The notes: a model not told the origin generated them from the letters alone. Positions 39,078 through 48,990 are shown, counted from the first letter of the stretch. The stretch: DNA of 64,000 nucleotides from Natrinema gelatinilyticum (GCF_024266705.1 NZ_CP100756.1:3348001-3412000), one strand, 5' to 3'. Numbers and translations: made by a program.

Positions 39078-40673
39078 TCAGGACGATACCGTTTCGGATT
39101 CGGGTTCTGCGTCCGACTCGTCACCGCGAAGCTTGAATTTCTGGACTTTGCCGCTCGGGTTCTTCGGGAGTTCCTCGACGAAGTAGTACGTTCGCGGTCG
39201 CTTGAAGTCAGCGAGATGATCGCTCTCGAGGGCGAACGCATCGAGATCCGCCACGCTGACATCGCCGGCGGTGACGATGTACGCGACGACCTGTTCGCCC
39301 CACTCTTCGTCCGGTTCGCCGAGGACTGCGGCTTCTTCGACAGCGTCGTGAGTGAACAGGACGTCTTCGACTTCGGTCGGATAGATGTTTTCGCCGCCGG
39401 AAACGATCATGTCGTCTTTCCGGTCGACGACGTAGAGGTAGCCGTCATCGTCTTGATAGCCGAGGTCCCCGGTGTAGTACCACGTCGTCCCGTCGGCTTC
39501 GCGCAGCGACTCTGCGGTCGCCTCGGGGCGGTTCCAGTACTCACGCATCGTACACGGACTCGCGATCAATATTTCCCCGACGTCGCCCCGCTCGACTTCC
39601 TGGTCCGGGTCCGCGTCGGGCTCGACGATGCGTATGCGGTGATTGAGCCCCGGCAGCCCGGCCGAGCCCTGTTTCGAGAGCTGATCTTCCGGAGGCTGAA
39701 AGACGCCAGCGGGGCCAATTTCGGTCATTCCGTACGCCTGCAGGTAGTCGTCACAGAGGTGCTCCCTGCAGTTCTCGAGGACCTGTTCTGGCATCGGCGC
39801 TGCGCCGTACAGTCCGAGCCGGAGCGACGACGTATCGACGTCCATTTCGGCGGCCGTCAACGAGAGCGCGTTCCAGGCGGTCGGTGCGGCAAACAGGAGC
39901 GTCACATCGTGGTCTGCGATCGCTTCGAGGACCGCATCCGGTTCGAATTCGTGGTGGATTACGTTCGCCGCGCCGCGGTGAACTCGCGGGAAGAGATTAC
40001 AGTGGAGTTCGGCGCAGTGGTACAGCGGCATCATCGAGAGGCCGACGTCGTCGCGAGTGAGGTTCGACTCCGCGATACATAGCAGGTTGTGTTCCACCAT
40101 ATCCCGGTGTTCGTGAACGACCCCCTTCGGACGGCCAGTCGTTCCTGACGTGTAAATAAACGCGTACACGTCGGTTTCGTCGACGCGGACATCGGGTCGG
40201 TCGGCCGATCCCGACTCGAGCAGCTCGTAGAATCCCCTCGCGTCCGCTGGGGTTTCCTCGCTGTCGTCGTCGATGAACACGTACTCCTCGACCGTCTCCA
40301 GAGATGGCCGGGCTCCATCGACCGCCTCTCGAGTCGCGGATTCGAAGAGGACCATTTCCGCCTCGGCGTCGTTGACGATATATTCGATCTCGCCCGCCGG
40401 CAAGCGGAAATTCAGCGGGGTGAAGACGGCACCGATCTTCGAACACGCGTACACAGTGAGCGCCATCTCCGACCCGTTGTAGAGTACGGTCGCCACCCTG
40501 TCCCCTTTCTCGATTCCGGCCTCGAGCAACGCGTTCGCCAGCCGATCGACGCGCTCGTCGAACTCCGCGTAGGTCCACCGCTGGCCCTTATGCGAGTAGA
40601 CGATCGCGTCACGATCCGGATGGCGCTCGACCGTCCCCTCGAGCGTATCACCTACTGTGGGATGCTCAGACAT
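39078..40673 (-). CDS. Long/medium-chain acyl-CoA synthetase (AMP-binding)
   Basis: The 531-residue protein contains the P-loop-like AMP-binding motif YTSGTTGRPKG (about residue 165), TAWNALSLTAAE, the A8 hinge YYTGDLGYQDDDGYLYVVDR (about 400), and LPKNPSGKVQKFKLR with the catalytic Lys at the C-terminus. It activates a carboxylic acid to acyl-CoA. A longer open frame starts farther upstream, but ATG 40671-40673 (MSEHPTVGDT) is supported by a GAATATAAAG TATA box 30-35 bp upstream. Confidence 0.88.
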   Translation of the reverse strand: MSEHPTVGDTLEGTVERHPDRDAIVYSHKGQRWTYAEFDERVDRLANALLEAGIEKGDRVATVLYNGSEMALTVYACSKIGAVFTPLNFRLPAGEIEYIVNDAEAEMVLFESATREAVDGARPSLETVEEYVFIDDDSEETPADARGFYELLESGSADRPDVRVDETDVYAFIYTSGTTGRPKGVVHEHRDMVEHNLLCIAESNLTRDDVGLSMMPLYHCAELHCNLFPRVHRGAANVIHHEFEPDAVLEAIADHDVTLLFAAPTAWNALSLTAAEMDVDTSSLRLGLYGAAPMPEQVLENCREHLCDDYLQAYGMTEIGPAGVFQPPEDQLSKQGSAGLPGLNHRIRIVEPDADPDQEVERGDVGEILIASPCTMREYWNRPEATAESLREADGTTWYYTGDLGYQDDDGYLYVVDRKDDMIVSGGENIYPTEVEDVLFTHDAVEEAAVLGEPDEEWGEQVVAYIVTAGDVSVADLDAFALESDHLADFKRPRTYYFVEELPKNPSGKVQKFKLRGDESDAEPESETVSS

Positions 40674-41190
40674 ACCATGAAATGTACGAGGATCGACTTT
40701 ATATTCTTTATTGAGGTTTAGTGGGTTCTGCGGGAGCGGCGATCCCCTGTCGCTCGCCATCGCTGTCGTTCTCGAACTCGCAGTGTACGGGAGTGTCGCT
40801 GTTCGATGGATCGCCTTCGGTGATTGGCGCACTCTCGAGACGGCGCCGCTTCGGGATTCCGTGTCGCGTCGGCCACGATTCACGAACACGGTTGGATTCG
40901 GGTTCGGTGACGGGGCAAATGTGGGCACTCTCGTGGTCAGTTTCGAGCACGGAAACCGAAGTGCGACGTGACGTTAGCTGCTACAGTAGGTCTGTACACC
41001 GGATGGGTACTCGTGTTGCTCGTGACAGGGTTTGCACTTGAATTTCGTGATGTAATTTCGATGCATATAACCCTCAGAGAGGCATCGAACCTTTTGAATA
41101 GACACCATACATGACAGTGGTGGACAGGTAACCCGAAACCAATACGATGGAAACACGTTACTACTCTCTGGCACGCCATCTCGACCTAAC
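40674..41190. other. 517-bp stretch with promoter and a possible frameshifted small zinc-finger gene
   Basis: Near the acyl-CoA synthetase start lies its TATA box (GAATATAAAG, about 40703-40712, minus strand). Farther upstream on the minus strand, MHRNYITKFKCKPCHEQHEY (from 41066) runs into a stop at about 40976, while LETDHESAHICPVTEPES continues in another frame (see 40708-40950). A single lost or gained base near 40970 would join them into one zinc-finger protein. Confidence 0.35.
40708..40950 (-). CDS. Hypothetical acidic protein, possibly the C-terminal part of a frameshifted zinc-finger gene
   Basis: The 80-codon frame (GTG start) reads MLETDHESAHICPVTEPES and continues as a disordered, GC3-rich sequence. 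LETDHESAHICP has the His/Cys spacing of C2H2-like fingers, and the matching first cysteines (KCKPC) occur in another frame upstream. Taken alone it has no good start; more likely a damaged gene. Confidence 0.3.
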   Translation of the reverse strand: MLETDHESAHICPVTEPESNRVRESWPTRHGIPKRRRLESAPITEGDPSNSDTPVHCEFENDSDGERQGIAAPAEPTKPQ

Positions 41191-41841
41191 TCACAGCGAA
41201 TCAGCTCGTCGCGGCCGCGCGACGATTCCGAGGTGATCTGTATGATACTCCTCGAGCCCCTTCTCTTCTAAAATCTCGTACCCGCCCGACAACTCTTCCC
41301 TGACAGTTTCAAAAACAACCGCCGGTTCTCGAGTCACGTCCTCGCTCCGCGCCTTCACGGCCAACAGTAACCGCCCATCGTCGGCCAAGAACCGCCGGTT
41401 CTCGAGCGCCACCCGTGCCTGCCCCCGCGTCGCCACGTCTTGGACGATCACGTCCACGTCCGACTCCACCACGTGTGCGTACGTCTCGGGCTTGCGGGCG
41501 TCTTTCAACAGCGGGAAGAGTCGATCCCGCGGCGCCGCGACCTCGAGCAGATCCCGCGCCGGCCGCGGGGCGAACTCGAGTGCGTAGGTCGGCCCGGCGA
41601 AATCGGCGACGTGGCTCACGGTCGTTCCACTCGCGGCACCCAGGTAGAGGACGGTCTCGCCCCCCTCGAGTCCCGCGTCCATCCCTAACTCGAGAAACGC
41701 GGCGAGTTTCGACCGGGTCGGGTTCCAGGCTCGCCACCCGCCGTCGGTTGGCTCGCCGTAGACCGGCTCGCCGCGGGTCGCGAGTCGCTCGACGCCGTCG
41801 AACGCGCGGCGCTCGACGCCTACCGGGAGATTCTCATTCAT
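41191..41841 (-). CDS. flpA: Fibrillarin (rRNA/tRNA 2'-O-methyltransferase, C/D box sRNP)
   Basis: The 216-residue protein has the fibrillarin core: RAWNPTRSKLAAFLELGMDA, SAM motif ETVLYLGAASGTTVSHVADF and DVIVQDVATRGQARVALENR, then LLLAVKARSEDVTREPAVVF. It methylates ribose 2'-OH guided by C/D box sRNAs, in complex with Nop5 and L7Ae. Start ATG at 41839-41841 overlaps the end of nop5 by 8 bp, the standard archaeal gene order. Confidence 0.95.
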   Translation of the reverse strand: MNENLPVGVERRAFDGVERLATRGEPVYGEPTDGGWRAWNPTRSKLAAFLELGMDAGLEGGETVLYLGAASGTTVSHVADFAGPTYALEFAPRPARDLLEVAAPRDRLFPLLKDARKPETYAHVVESDVDVIVQDVATRGQARVALENRRFLADDGRLLLAVKARSEDVTREPAVVFETVREELSGGYEILEEKGLEEYHTDHLGIVARPRRADSL

Positions 41842-42721
41842 CGTCTCCACCTCCGTCGGGCGCGGCGTCCTCGTCGCCCGCGTTCTCGTTCGCCGTCCGC
41901 GCCTGAATCGTCTCGATCCGGTCGGCCAGTTCCGCCTCGAGGTCGGGCCGCAACTCGCCCGAGTAGTGATCGACACGGGCCGCGATGGCGAGTTTGCCAG
42001 CCACCGCGCGGGCCGCAGACCCTCGGTCGTCGGGACGCGTGCCGCGGACCGCGTCGTGCGTGTAGATGATCCCGTGTTTGGGCGACGGCGCGTGCCCTCG
42101 CAGGTGGGCGAACAGCGCGTCCTCCGCACCCAGCACCTGGATCGTGCCGCTCGGTTTCTTCGCCAGTTCCTCGAGTCCGCCGGCCAGCGACACGAGTCGC
42201 GCGGCGAGGACGGGCTCGGCGAGCGCGGAGAGGTTCGGCGCGACGGCAGGCATCCTGCGCTCGATGAACGCGTGCAGATCGTCGGCCTCGTCGGCCAGGT
42301 CGGCGACCCGTTCGGCGAGTGAACGGATCGCGGGCTCCTCGAGCGCGTCGGCTTCACCCGCCGCAACCGCTCTCGCGTACTCGACGCCGGTTCCAGCCTC
42401 GGGGTCGACCGTTCCCGCCCACTCGGACAGCCGTTCGGCGAGTTCGTTCGCCGTCCGATTACAGTCGTCCATCGCCCGCACTGCGTGGACGAGTTGGCGG
42501 TCGTCGGCCCGCTCTCGTTCGGCTACAGCGGCCCCAGTCGCGGCCGTCGTCGCCTCGCGCAGGGCGTCGTAGTAGTCGTCTTCGTCGCTCACGAACCCGG
42601 CTTCGAGCGCGAGGGCGGGCCACTCGCGCGGTTCGACTGCGCTCCCCTGGCGAATCGCGGCCGCCATCGCGTCGGAGTCGTCCGGATCGACGTCCGCGAA
42701 CCACCCGTCCGTGTCGGTCAT
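41834..42721 (-). CDS. nop5: Nop5/Nop56 (C/D box sRNP scaffold)
   Basis: The 295-residue protein has the coiled-coil (about 75-170) and NOP domain (about 170-260) with MPAVAPNLSALAEPVLAARL, GTIQVLGAEDALFAHLRGHA and PSPKHGIIYTHDAV, the RNA/L15-binding surface. It holds fibrillarin and guide RNA together. It is co-translated with flpA downstream. The acidic C-tail replaces the eukaryotic KKE tail. Confidence 0.95.
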   Translation of the reverse strand: MTDTDGWFADVDPDDSDAMAAAIRQGSAVEPREWPALALEAGFVSDEDDYYDALREATTAATGAAVAERERADDRQLVHAVRAMDDCNRTANELAERLSEWAGTVDPEAGTGVEYARAVAAGEADALEEPAIRSLAERVADLADEADDLHAFIERRMPAVAPNLSALAEPVLAARLVSLAGGLEELAKKPSGTIQVLGAEDALFAHLRGHAPSPKHGIIYTHDAVRGTRPDDRGSAARAVAGKLAIAARVDHYSGELRPDLEAELADRIETIQARTANENAGDEDAAPDGGGDDE

Positions 42722-42849
42722 GGTCGCTCGTTCCCGCCCGGAGCGATTAAAGCCCCCGTTCGCGGGATCGAGGTCATGGGTTTGCGGACGCCGAGTGTCG
42801 GGATCGCTCGGACGCGTATCGCAACGGGACTACCACGGGCCGAGCCGAT

Positions 42850-43977
42850 TCACACGCCGAACGTCGCTCGCAGCATGTCACGGGTCCCCGGACCGAGGCC
42901 GACGGCGACGACGGTGATCATGAGCAAGACGGCGTAACGAGGGTTCTCCTCGAACACGGTGTCGTCGAAGATCCAGATGATGAAGACGGCGGCAGCGACT
43001 TTCACGAACAGGAATGGCCAGGCAGAACCCGTCACCGACACGACGCCGGCGGGCAGGACGTCGGCCGTCGTGTTGGCGATTGCACGGTTGATGGGGTGCT
43101 TCGGAACGAGATTGGCCGGGAGTCCGAGTGACGTCGCCCAGTCGAGACCGACGACGTTCGCGACGCCGTCGATCGCGTGGGCCCAGATGACGACGATCCC
43201 CATGTTCCGAGTTCCGCGATTCAATTCGGGGGCGAACCGCTCGATGGCCTCCCAGGTAATCGCGGTCGTGAGGGTCGCACCGACGAGGACGACGATCGGA
43301 ATAAGGGGATAGAACTCAGCGTAGGGTTCTGTCGCCGCCGTGTACCCGAGATACGCGACCGAGACCGCCAGCAGGGCCGTTCCGATACCGGCAAGCGGGT
43401 ACTCGTAGCCGGAGACGTAGTCGTTGCGCTCGAGCCAGACGGAACTCACGACCGTGATCAGGGCGATGAAGAAGACGGTGAAGTAGATGAGCGGGCTGAT
43501 AATGAACCCCGACCAGGGCAGCTCAATGGCCATATCGCCAGTCGCCTCGAAGGCGGCCGCGTTTGCGTCTTCGACCACGCGGAGCGCGCCGCCAAAGAGC
43601 ATGAACGGGAACAGGGCGAAAAAGCCCGCGCGATAGCGTTCGATCTCGAGGCGCTGGACGAGAAAGACGACTCCGATGAGCAACAGGATCAGCGTCGGGA
43701 TGTAGCCAGCGTATGAAACGAACGTGTAACCGGGTTCGGCGGTCGGCCCGGCACCGGCGGGCGCTTGGCCGCAGGGCACCTGTTGGCCGTCGGCCCAGGC
43801 GACGCAGCTCCAGCTGTGCGCGTCGGCTACGACCGGCCCCCAGAAGTACTGCCAGATGATCTCGACGTACACCCGCTGAGGGAAGAGAACGGCACCGAGG
43901 ACCACGACGGCCGCAAGACTTGCGACGGTCCCGGCCCAGACGCGTTCGGCCCCGAACCGATCGATGAAGTCGTCCAT
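42850..43977 (-). CDS. DUF63 family membrane protein
   Basis: The 375-residue protein has about ten membrane spans. Its first span ([20 protein letters not shown]) is followed by an outside loop rich in Cys/Trp ([16 protein letters not shown]), and family motifs include [17 protein letters not shown] and [22 protein letters not shown]63 (COG3371) proteins are archaeal membrane proteins of unknown function. Neighbours (Nop5/FlpA, IMPase) do not clarify its role. Confidence 0.82.
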   Translation of the reverse strand: MDDFIDRFGAERVWAGTVASLAAVVVLGAVLFPQRVYVEIIWQYFWGPVVADAHSWSCVAWADGQQVPCGQAPAGAGPTAEPGYTFVSYAGYIPTLILLLIGVVFLVQRLEIERYRAGFFALFPFMLFGGALRVVEDANAAAFEATGDMAIELPWSGFIISPLIYFTVFFIALITVVSSVWLERNDYVSGYEYPLAGIGTALLAVSVAYLGYTAATEPYAEFYPLIPIVVLVGATLTTAITWEAIERFAPELNRGTRNMGIVVIWAHAIDGVANVVGLDWATSLGLPANLVPKHPINRAIANTTADVLPAGVVSVTGSAWPFLFVKVAAAVFIIWIFDDTVFEENPRYAVLLMITVVAVGLGPGTRDMLRATFGV

Positions 43978-44074
43978 ACCCGAATGCCCTAGTCGGAGTG
44001 CTTACCATTTCCGATTTTCACCGCGCGTGACCGGTACCGGTCGGCGAGCACCTCGGCAGGACGCGACGACCGAT

Positions 44075-44878
44075 TCACCCGTCGATTTCGCGCGCTGCCG
44101 CGAGCAGATCGTCGTGGATCGCGCCGTTCGAGGCTACCAGGCCCGTACTGTCGTGGCGCCAGCGCTCCCCCTCGAGATCGGTGACGACGCCGCCGGCCTC
44201 GCGGATCAGTTGCACGCCGGCGACGGTATCCCACGGGTTCGCCCGGAGGTTGGTCAGGGCCCCGTCGAGTGCGCCCGAGGCGACCATGGCCAATTCGAAC
44301 TGGGCACAGCCGAACCGACGCATGTCGCCGAATCGATGGACGACCTCGCGACACGCAGCATTGTACTGATCGCGTTGATCGAAGTCCCACCAGAAGGTCG
44401 GACAGACGGTCGCCGCCTCGGGGTCGTCGCAGTCGCTGACCGATAGCACCTCACCGTTGCGAAACGCGCCCGCAGGCCCGACGCGGTACGTATCGGAGAG
44501 GGCCGGACAGACGGTCGCGGCGCCGACCGGTTCGCCGTCGTCGACGGCTGCGACGGCAGTGCCGAACACGCGGATGCCGCCGACGTAATTGTTCGTCCCA
44601 TCGATCGGATCGACGATCCACGCCGGACCCGACGAGGGTACCGCTTTCAGGGCGTTCGCTTCCTCACCAACGATCGGATCATCCGGATAGGCCCCCCGAA
44701 TCGTCTCGATGACGGTTTGCTGTGCATCCCGGTCGACCTGCGTCACCACGTCCGTTTTGGATCCCTTGGTTTCGACTGCGAGGTCGGTTCGGAACGAGTC
44801 GGCCGCGATAGCAGCACCCTCGGACGCCGCGCGAACTGCGACCCTCACGCGGCCGGAATTGGGTTCGGCTCCGCTCAT
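44075..44878 (-). CDS. Inositol monophosphatase family phosphatase
   Basis: The 267-residue protein has the IMPase metal motifs GEEAN (about residue 72), WIVDPIDGTNNYVGG (about 91) and PWDTVAG in the C-terminal part (about 216). Such enzymes hydrolyse inositol-1-phosphate, fructose-1,6-bisphosphate or related sugar phosphates with Mg2+. Start ATG at 44876-44878. Confidence 0.88.
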   Translation of the reverse strand: MSGAEPNSGRVRVAVRAASEGAAIAADSFRTDLAVETKGSKTDVVTQVDRDAQQTVIETIRGAYPDDPIVGEEANALKAVPSSGPAWIVDPIDGTNNYVGGIRVFGTAVAAVDDGEPVGAATVCPALSDTYRVGPAGAFRNGEVLSVSDCDDPEAATVCPTFWWDFDQRDQYNAACREVVHRFGDMRRFGCAQFELAMVASGALDGALTNLRANPWDTVAGVQLIREAGGVVTDLEGERWRHDSTGLVASNGAIHDDLLAAAREIDG

Positions 44879-44949
44879 GGGACACCATCTGCGACCGGGA
44901 AACAAAAGTGGTCGTTATTATCGTTTCTCGCTCGGCGCGCGTGTGACCG

Positions 44950-45226
44950 TTACCAGTTTTCCTTGGGGACGTACGGGTAGCTCCAGAGGGCTACTTGCAA
45001 CACGATCGACTTGAACCAGGCGTGGTACATCCGGTCGATCGCTTCGTCGGTGTGGTCACTGTTCGCGAGAAAATCGCGAATCGTCGCCGGCCTGGCGAAG
45101 AGCGTCCTCGTCGTCTTCGTCGAACAGCACCGTCTGTTTCAACCGGTCGAACTCCTCCATTGTGATCGGTGCCTCAGGAACCTCGTCCGTTCCGTACGTG
45201 TGTCCCGGAATCTGGTCGCTGCTCAT
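44950..45226 (-). pseudogene. Protoglobin gene with large internal deletion
   Basis: The frame starts MSSDQIPGHTYGTDEVPEAP and continues EEFDRLKQTVLFDEDDEDAL, the N-terminus of haloarchaeal protoglobins. After LRQAGD it stops out of frame at 45056, but the next frame continues DFLANSDHTDEAIDRMYHAW, then FKSIVLQVALWSYPYVPKEN, the protoglobin C-terminus. About 110 residues, including the heme-binding helices, are missing between, and the junction is shifted by one base. Protoglobins bind O2/CO/NO; this copy cannot. Confidence 0.72.
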
Positions 45227-45440
45227 CGTATCGAACGCTCCTGCCGTTTGTGTCATAAATATGGGCGGCACCGTCCCCGAATCTTACCGGTCGGGACGAC
45301 GACGTGTCACCTCGCCGGATCCACCTCGATGCTCGAGTCGAATGACGAAGCGACGGGCAGTCTACCCGGTAGTATGCCAGGTATCTCGGCAGAAGTATGC
45401 GAGGGAAGATCGCTCCGTCGGGATCTTCCGCATCTTACGA

Positions 45441-45523
45441 TGCGAGGGGAGGGAATCGAACCCACGAACTCCTACGAGAGCGGATCTTGAGTCCGCCGCC
45501 GTTGGCCGCTTGGCTACCCTCGC
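45441..45523 (-). tRNA. tRNA-Leu(CAA)
   Basis: On the minus strand: acceptor GCGAGGG / CCCTCGC with A73, anticodon stem GCGGA / TCCGC and loop CTCAAGA giving anticodon CAA (Leu). It has a long class-II variable arm (TCTCGTAGGAG region) and T-arm GTGGGTTCGATTCCC. No intron. 83 nt. Confidence 0.9.
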
Positions 45524-45757
45524 ACGCATCTCTCTCTGAAGCCCTCCCCGGGGTTAAATCGTCCGATTCGCTTCGATGATGTATCGGCGTCATCGACGAA
45601 CAGCCCATAACCGACGGGAGGTACCAGTCGAAACGGTCGGTATTCGACGATGGACCGCGACTGCCGACCCACGGCTGTCGGTACGTGAACCGTGAATGCG
45701 CTCGAGGAGCGACGTGGAACGCGTAATAGCACACCGCGCTACGGCTGTGTGGCCCGC

Positions 45758-45871
45758 TCACTGTTCGAGTTCCACGAAGCGCTTATCGCAGTTCAGACAC
45801 TGGTATCCGCCTTCGATATGGGCGTAGAGGCGCTCCCCACAGTGCTGACACCGGCCGTAGGGCTGGATCAT
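45758..45871 (-). CDS. 37-residue zinc-ribbon protein
   Basis: ATG at 45869-45871 begins MIQPYGRCQHCGERLYAHIE and ends CLNCDKRFVELEQ. Two C-x-x-C knuckles make a minimal zinc ribbon, a size class frequent in haloarchaea. Coding quality is good and the gene is complete in spite of its length. Function unknown. Confidence 0.65.
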   Translation of the reverse strand: MIQPYGRCQHCGERLYAHIEGGYQCLNCDKRFVELEQ

Positions 45872-46148
45872 TCAGTCAATGTAGGGTGGCGTATCCGAAT
45901 AAAGGGGGTGCTTACACATTCAACTCGATGACTGATCGACAGCGGGACGCCTGTTCGCTTCGTATCCGTTCGTCGTATATTCACTGATCGCTGAAACAAC
46001 GCCATACCACACTGGAGAAGCGGACACGACACCCCGGATCGATCACCGGCGAGATAGGCTCGAATCTCGTGTCGACCACGAGAGTGCACCGACGAGTGCG
46101 ACGGTTCGTGGAGAAAAGATACGACCCTGAAGGCCCTATTGGAACCTG

Positions 46149-46646
46149 ATGAGTGACCATACTCGAGACGACACTGTCGCGCCGCCGATTTCAGGGTGTC
46201 CAACTGGATGGAACGAGGGACGTGGCACGTCGAACGGGTGGGAGCATGGCACTCTTCGACGCGCCGTGATCCACGGGGTCGCCTTCTATAACGAGGGCGA
46301 GTTTCACGAGTCGCACGATTGCTTCGAAGCGGAATGGTACAATTACGGCCGCGGAACGGCCGAAAGCGCATTTTTGCACGGAATGGTGCAGGTGGCAGCG
46401 GGCGCGTACAAGCACTTCGACCTCGAAAACGACGACGGCATGCGGAGTCTCTTCGACACGGCGTTACAGTATCTCTGTGATGTACCGAACGATTACTACG
46501 GTATCGACCTCCTCGATGTGAAAATGACTCTCCAAGACGCGCTGAGCGATCCGAAGGCGCTGCACGACTGGCAGATCGAACTCGACGGGGAGTTTCCGGA
46601 AGTGACACCGACGGATTTCGAGTACATAGCAGGGCTCGAGGGATAG
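46149..46646 (+). CDS. DUF309 family protein
   Basis: The 165-residue protein has the DUF309 signature [20 protein letters not shown] followed by [20 protein letters not shown]. These helical proteins (conserved in bacteria and archaea) have two His/Glu-rich helices that may bind metal; function unknown. Start ATG at 46149. Confidence 0.82.
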   Translation: MSDHTRDDTVAPPISGCPTGWNEGRGTSNGWEHGTLRRAVIHGVAFYNEGEFHESHDCFEAEWYNYGRGTAESAFLHGMVQVAAGAYKHFDLENDDGMRSLFDTALQYLCDVPNDYYGIDLLDVKMTLQDALSDPKALHDWQIELDGEFPEVTPTDFEYIAGLEG

Positions 46647-46786
46647 TGACGAGGCTCGCTGGCCGACACGCGTTCGAGTGATCGCGATGGAAGTCGAGGC
46701 ATACAACTGCTCGGTGCCTGCCTCTCGGTCGATCCGGATTGTGACGGATCGAATCGCCTTTGCCGTCGCAGTCGAATATACCAATA

Positions 46787-47584
46787 ATGAGAGTCGCACA
46801 GCTGGGGTCAGGAACACCCGACGTTGCAGTCGTTGCCGGTATCCACGGGGACGAACCCTGTGGCGTCAGAGCCGTCGAACGACTGCTCGACGAACGTCCC
46901 ACCGTCAAACGGCCGGTCAAACTCATCGTCGTCAACGAGGCGGCGCTGGAGCGACAGGTTCGGTTCGTCGACGAAGACTTGAACCGCGCGTTTCCCGGCG
47001 ATCCCGATTCGAAGACACACGAAGGCAAACTCGCGTCAGATCTCGTCTCCGAACTCGAGGGCTGTCTCGCCTTCTCGATGCATTCGACACAGAGTCACGC
47101 CGAACCGTTCGCCATCGTCAACGGCGTCAGCGAGACCGCGAAAGACGTCGTCCCGCAACTCCCCGTCACGGCGATGGTCGAGACGAGCACCTTCGCGGAA
47201 GGCCGACTCTTCTCGGCGGTCGATACGATCGAAGTCGAGTGCGGCCTGCAGGGCTCCGAGACGGCCGCCGAAAACGCCGATCGGCTAACACGCGCGTTCC
47301 TCACCGCGGTGGACGTGTTGCCCGGCGATACCGTTCGCCGGGACCTTCCTGTCTACCGGCTCACCGATGTCATTCGCAAGGACCGGGCTACCACCTACGA
47401 AGTGTTCGTCGATAACTTCACTGAAGTCGAACCGGGCGCTCCGTTTGCTGCGGCCGACGGCGAAGAACAGATCGCCAAACAATCGTTCTATCCGGTGCTC
47501 ATGTCGTCAAACGGCTACGAGGACGTCTTCGGGTACACTGCCGAAAAAATAGACGTCATCGAGACGAAAGCGACAGCGGAGTAG
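46787..47584 (+). CDS. Succinylglutamate desuccinylase/aspartoacylase family metalloenzyme
   Basis: The 265-residue protein has the zinc ligands of the family: H and E in GIHGDEPCGVRAVE (about residue 20) and H in AFSMHSTQSHAEP (about 96). The C-terminal part (VEPGAPFAAADGEEQIAKQS) is the beta-barrel cap. These enzymes hydrolyse N-acyl amino acids. ATG 46787 is preferred: a GAATATACC TATA-like box precedes it by about 12-20 bp, and the longer frame adds only nine residues. Confidence 0.82.
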   Translation: MRVAQLGSGTPDVAVVAGIHGDEPCGVRAVERLLDERPTVKRPVKLIVVNEAALERQVRFVDEDLNRAFPGDPDSKTHEGKLASDLVSELEGCLAFSMHSTQSHAEPFAIVNGVSETAKDVVPQLPVTAMVETSTFAEGRLFSAVDTIEVECGLQGSETAAENADRLTRAFLTAVDVLPGDTVRRDLPVYRLTDVIRKDRATTYEVFVDNFTEVEPGAPFAAADGEEQIAKQSFYPVLMSSNGYEDVFGYTAEKIDVIETKATAE

Positions 47585-47794
47585 CGAGTACCAGACGCGG
47601 AGTCGTCGCAACCACGGTGCATTTGACTACGGCCCACGTCTCCTCGTGTGGGCCGTCTTTCCACTTTCCTCGAGTAGTTCGGCCTCGTCGACTCGTCCCT
47701 TTTCGACGGTCTCGTCGCGTCGGGTGGCTTCGGGCCCGGTTTCGTGGCTACCGATGACGCAAGGCATATTTTCCTCACTATCGTACTGGGCGAT

Positions 47795-48148
47795 ATGGAG
47801 TTTCCACCGAACCAGGGCCGCGACCAGGAGGAGGTCAACGAGCGCGTCGCCGAAGCGATCGAAGAGAACGAAATCGTCCTCTTCATGAAGGGGACGGAAC
47901 TGATGCCCCAATGTGGGTACTCCCGCAAAGCCCTCGGTCTGATCAACCATCACCGCGACGAGTACGAAACAGTCGACGTTCTCGAGTCGCTCGACGAATA
48001 TCGACAGGCGTTGTCAGACCGAAGCGGTTGGGAGACGATTCCGCAGACGTTCGTCGACGGCGAATTCGTCGGCGGGTCCGACATTCTCGAGGAACTCGAA
48101 GAGCGCGGCGAACTCGCGGATACGCTCGACGGGTCAAACCAATCGTGA
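47795..48148 (+). CDS. Monothiol glutaredoxin
   Basis: The 117-residue protein has the glutaredoxin fold with active site MPQCGYSRKALGLI (CGYS; the monothiol CGFS type with Tyr for Phe), LMPQ preceding it and WETIPQTFVDGEFVGGSDIL (TVP-like loop and GG motif). Such proteins bind [2Fe-2S] clusters and help iron-sulfur trafficking. ATG 47795 is chosen over a longer frame, as the domain starts shortly after it. Confidence 0.85.
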   Translation: MEFPPNQGRDQEEVNERVAEAIEENEIVLFMKGTELMPQCGYSRKALGLINHHRDEYETVDVLESLDEYRQALSDRSGWETIPQTFVDGEFVGGSDILEELEERGELADTLDGSNQS

Positions 48149-48259
48149 ACACGAGGTTATATTAATTAGTCCTGATATTTCACGGATCTAATAGCAGGTC
48201 ATATAAGTCACGCCCTCGTACTAGAACGTAACGACTGTCGTCGTACACACCTTCCCACT

Positions 48260-48841
48260 ATGTCAACAGAGGAATCCAGACACGTTTATCGACTCCACTC
48301 GACCCTCGAATTGCCCCTCGAAGACCTTCGTGAGCACATCGACGACGCGACGTTCCCCGATGGAATCGACGACGTCGAAATAACGCGGCGCAACAATACG
48401 CTCATTCTGAAAGCCGTTGCGGAGGATCAATCGGTCAGTAAATACACTCCCACGGCCCAGCTCAAGGCCAGCGTCACGGAGAATCGGGTCTACGAGGAGG
48501 ATCCCGACGAGCGGCGGCAATCCTTCCGCTGGGACGAAGATGAGGAAGAAGAAATCGAATCTGAACTCGTCGAGTTCGCTGCATTCAAAGGTGATAGAGA
48601 AACCGTCCTCCAGAATTCACTGCTCCAGTACGAGATGTTCCTCGTCCTATGTGAGATTGCCGAAGCCGCCGAAAAAGGAACGCTGACGTCAATTTCAGAG
48701 CGCAACGGCGACCTCGAGGCGACTCGGATCGTCGACGGCGAACCACGTCCAGCCGATATCGAGGTCGTCGAGGGTCCGCGCGACCGGGGATCGGGTCAGG
48801 GCGGCGTCAACTGGCGGGACAATAAATTTATCAGTGATTGA
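48260..48841 (+). CDS. Conserved haloarchaeal protein (DUF7110-type)
   Basis: The 193-residue protein begins MSTEESRHVYRLHSTLELPL, has an acidic beta/alpha domain (DDVEITRRNNTLILKAVAED), a very acidic middle (DEDEEEEIESELVEFAAFKG) and LLQYEMFLVLCEIAEAAEKG. I recognise it as a haloarchaea-only family (DUF7110 from memory). No catalytic motif. Function unknown. Confidence 0.72.
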   Translation: MSTEESRHVYRLHSTLELPLEDLREHIDDATFPDGIDDVEITRRNNTLILKAVAEDQSVSKYTPTAQLKASVTENRVYEEDPDERRQSFRWDEDEEEEIESELVEFAAFKGDRETVLQNSLLQYEMFLVLCEIAEAAEKGTLTSISERNGDLEATRIVDGEPRPADIEVVEGPRDRGSGQGGVNWRDNKFISD

Positions 48842-48990
48842 ATCCGTACAAGGAACAGATACGAAATAGATAGGGTCGGTTGACTGTCCGGAAGTCCGGA
48901 GCGACTGCAGCGAGTCAGAACGAGTAGCAACGTTCGTTTCGCGGATCGCGACCCCTATCACTAAGCCGAGATACGTTGACAGATTCTCCT

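Noticed and set aside
38562..40082. 506-codon plus-strand frame
   Set aside because: It is antisense to gshA and the acyl-CoA synthetase, both with conserved motifs.
39078..40928. Long start for the acyl-CoA synthetase (616 residues)
   Set aside because: The extra 85 residues lack haloarchaeal character and would include the TATA box that fits the start at 40673.
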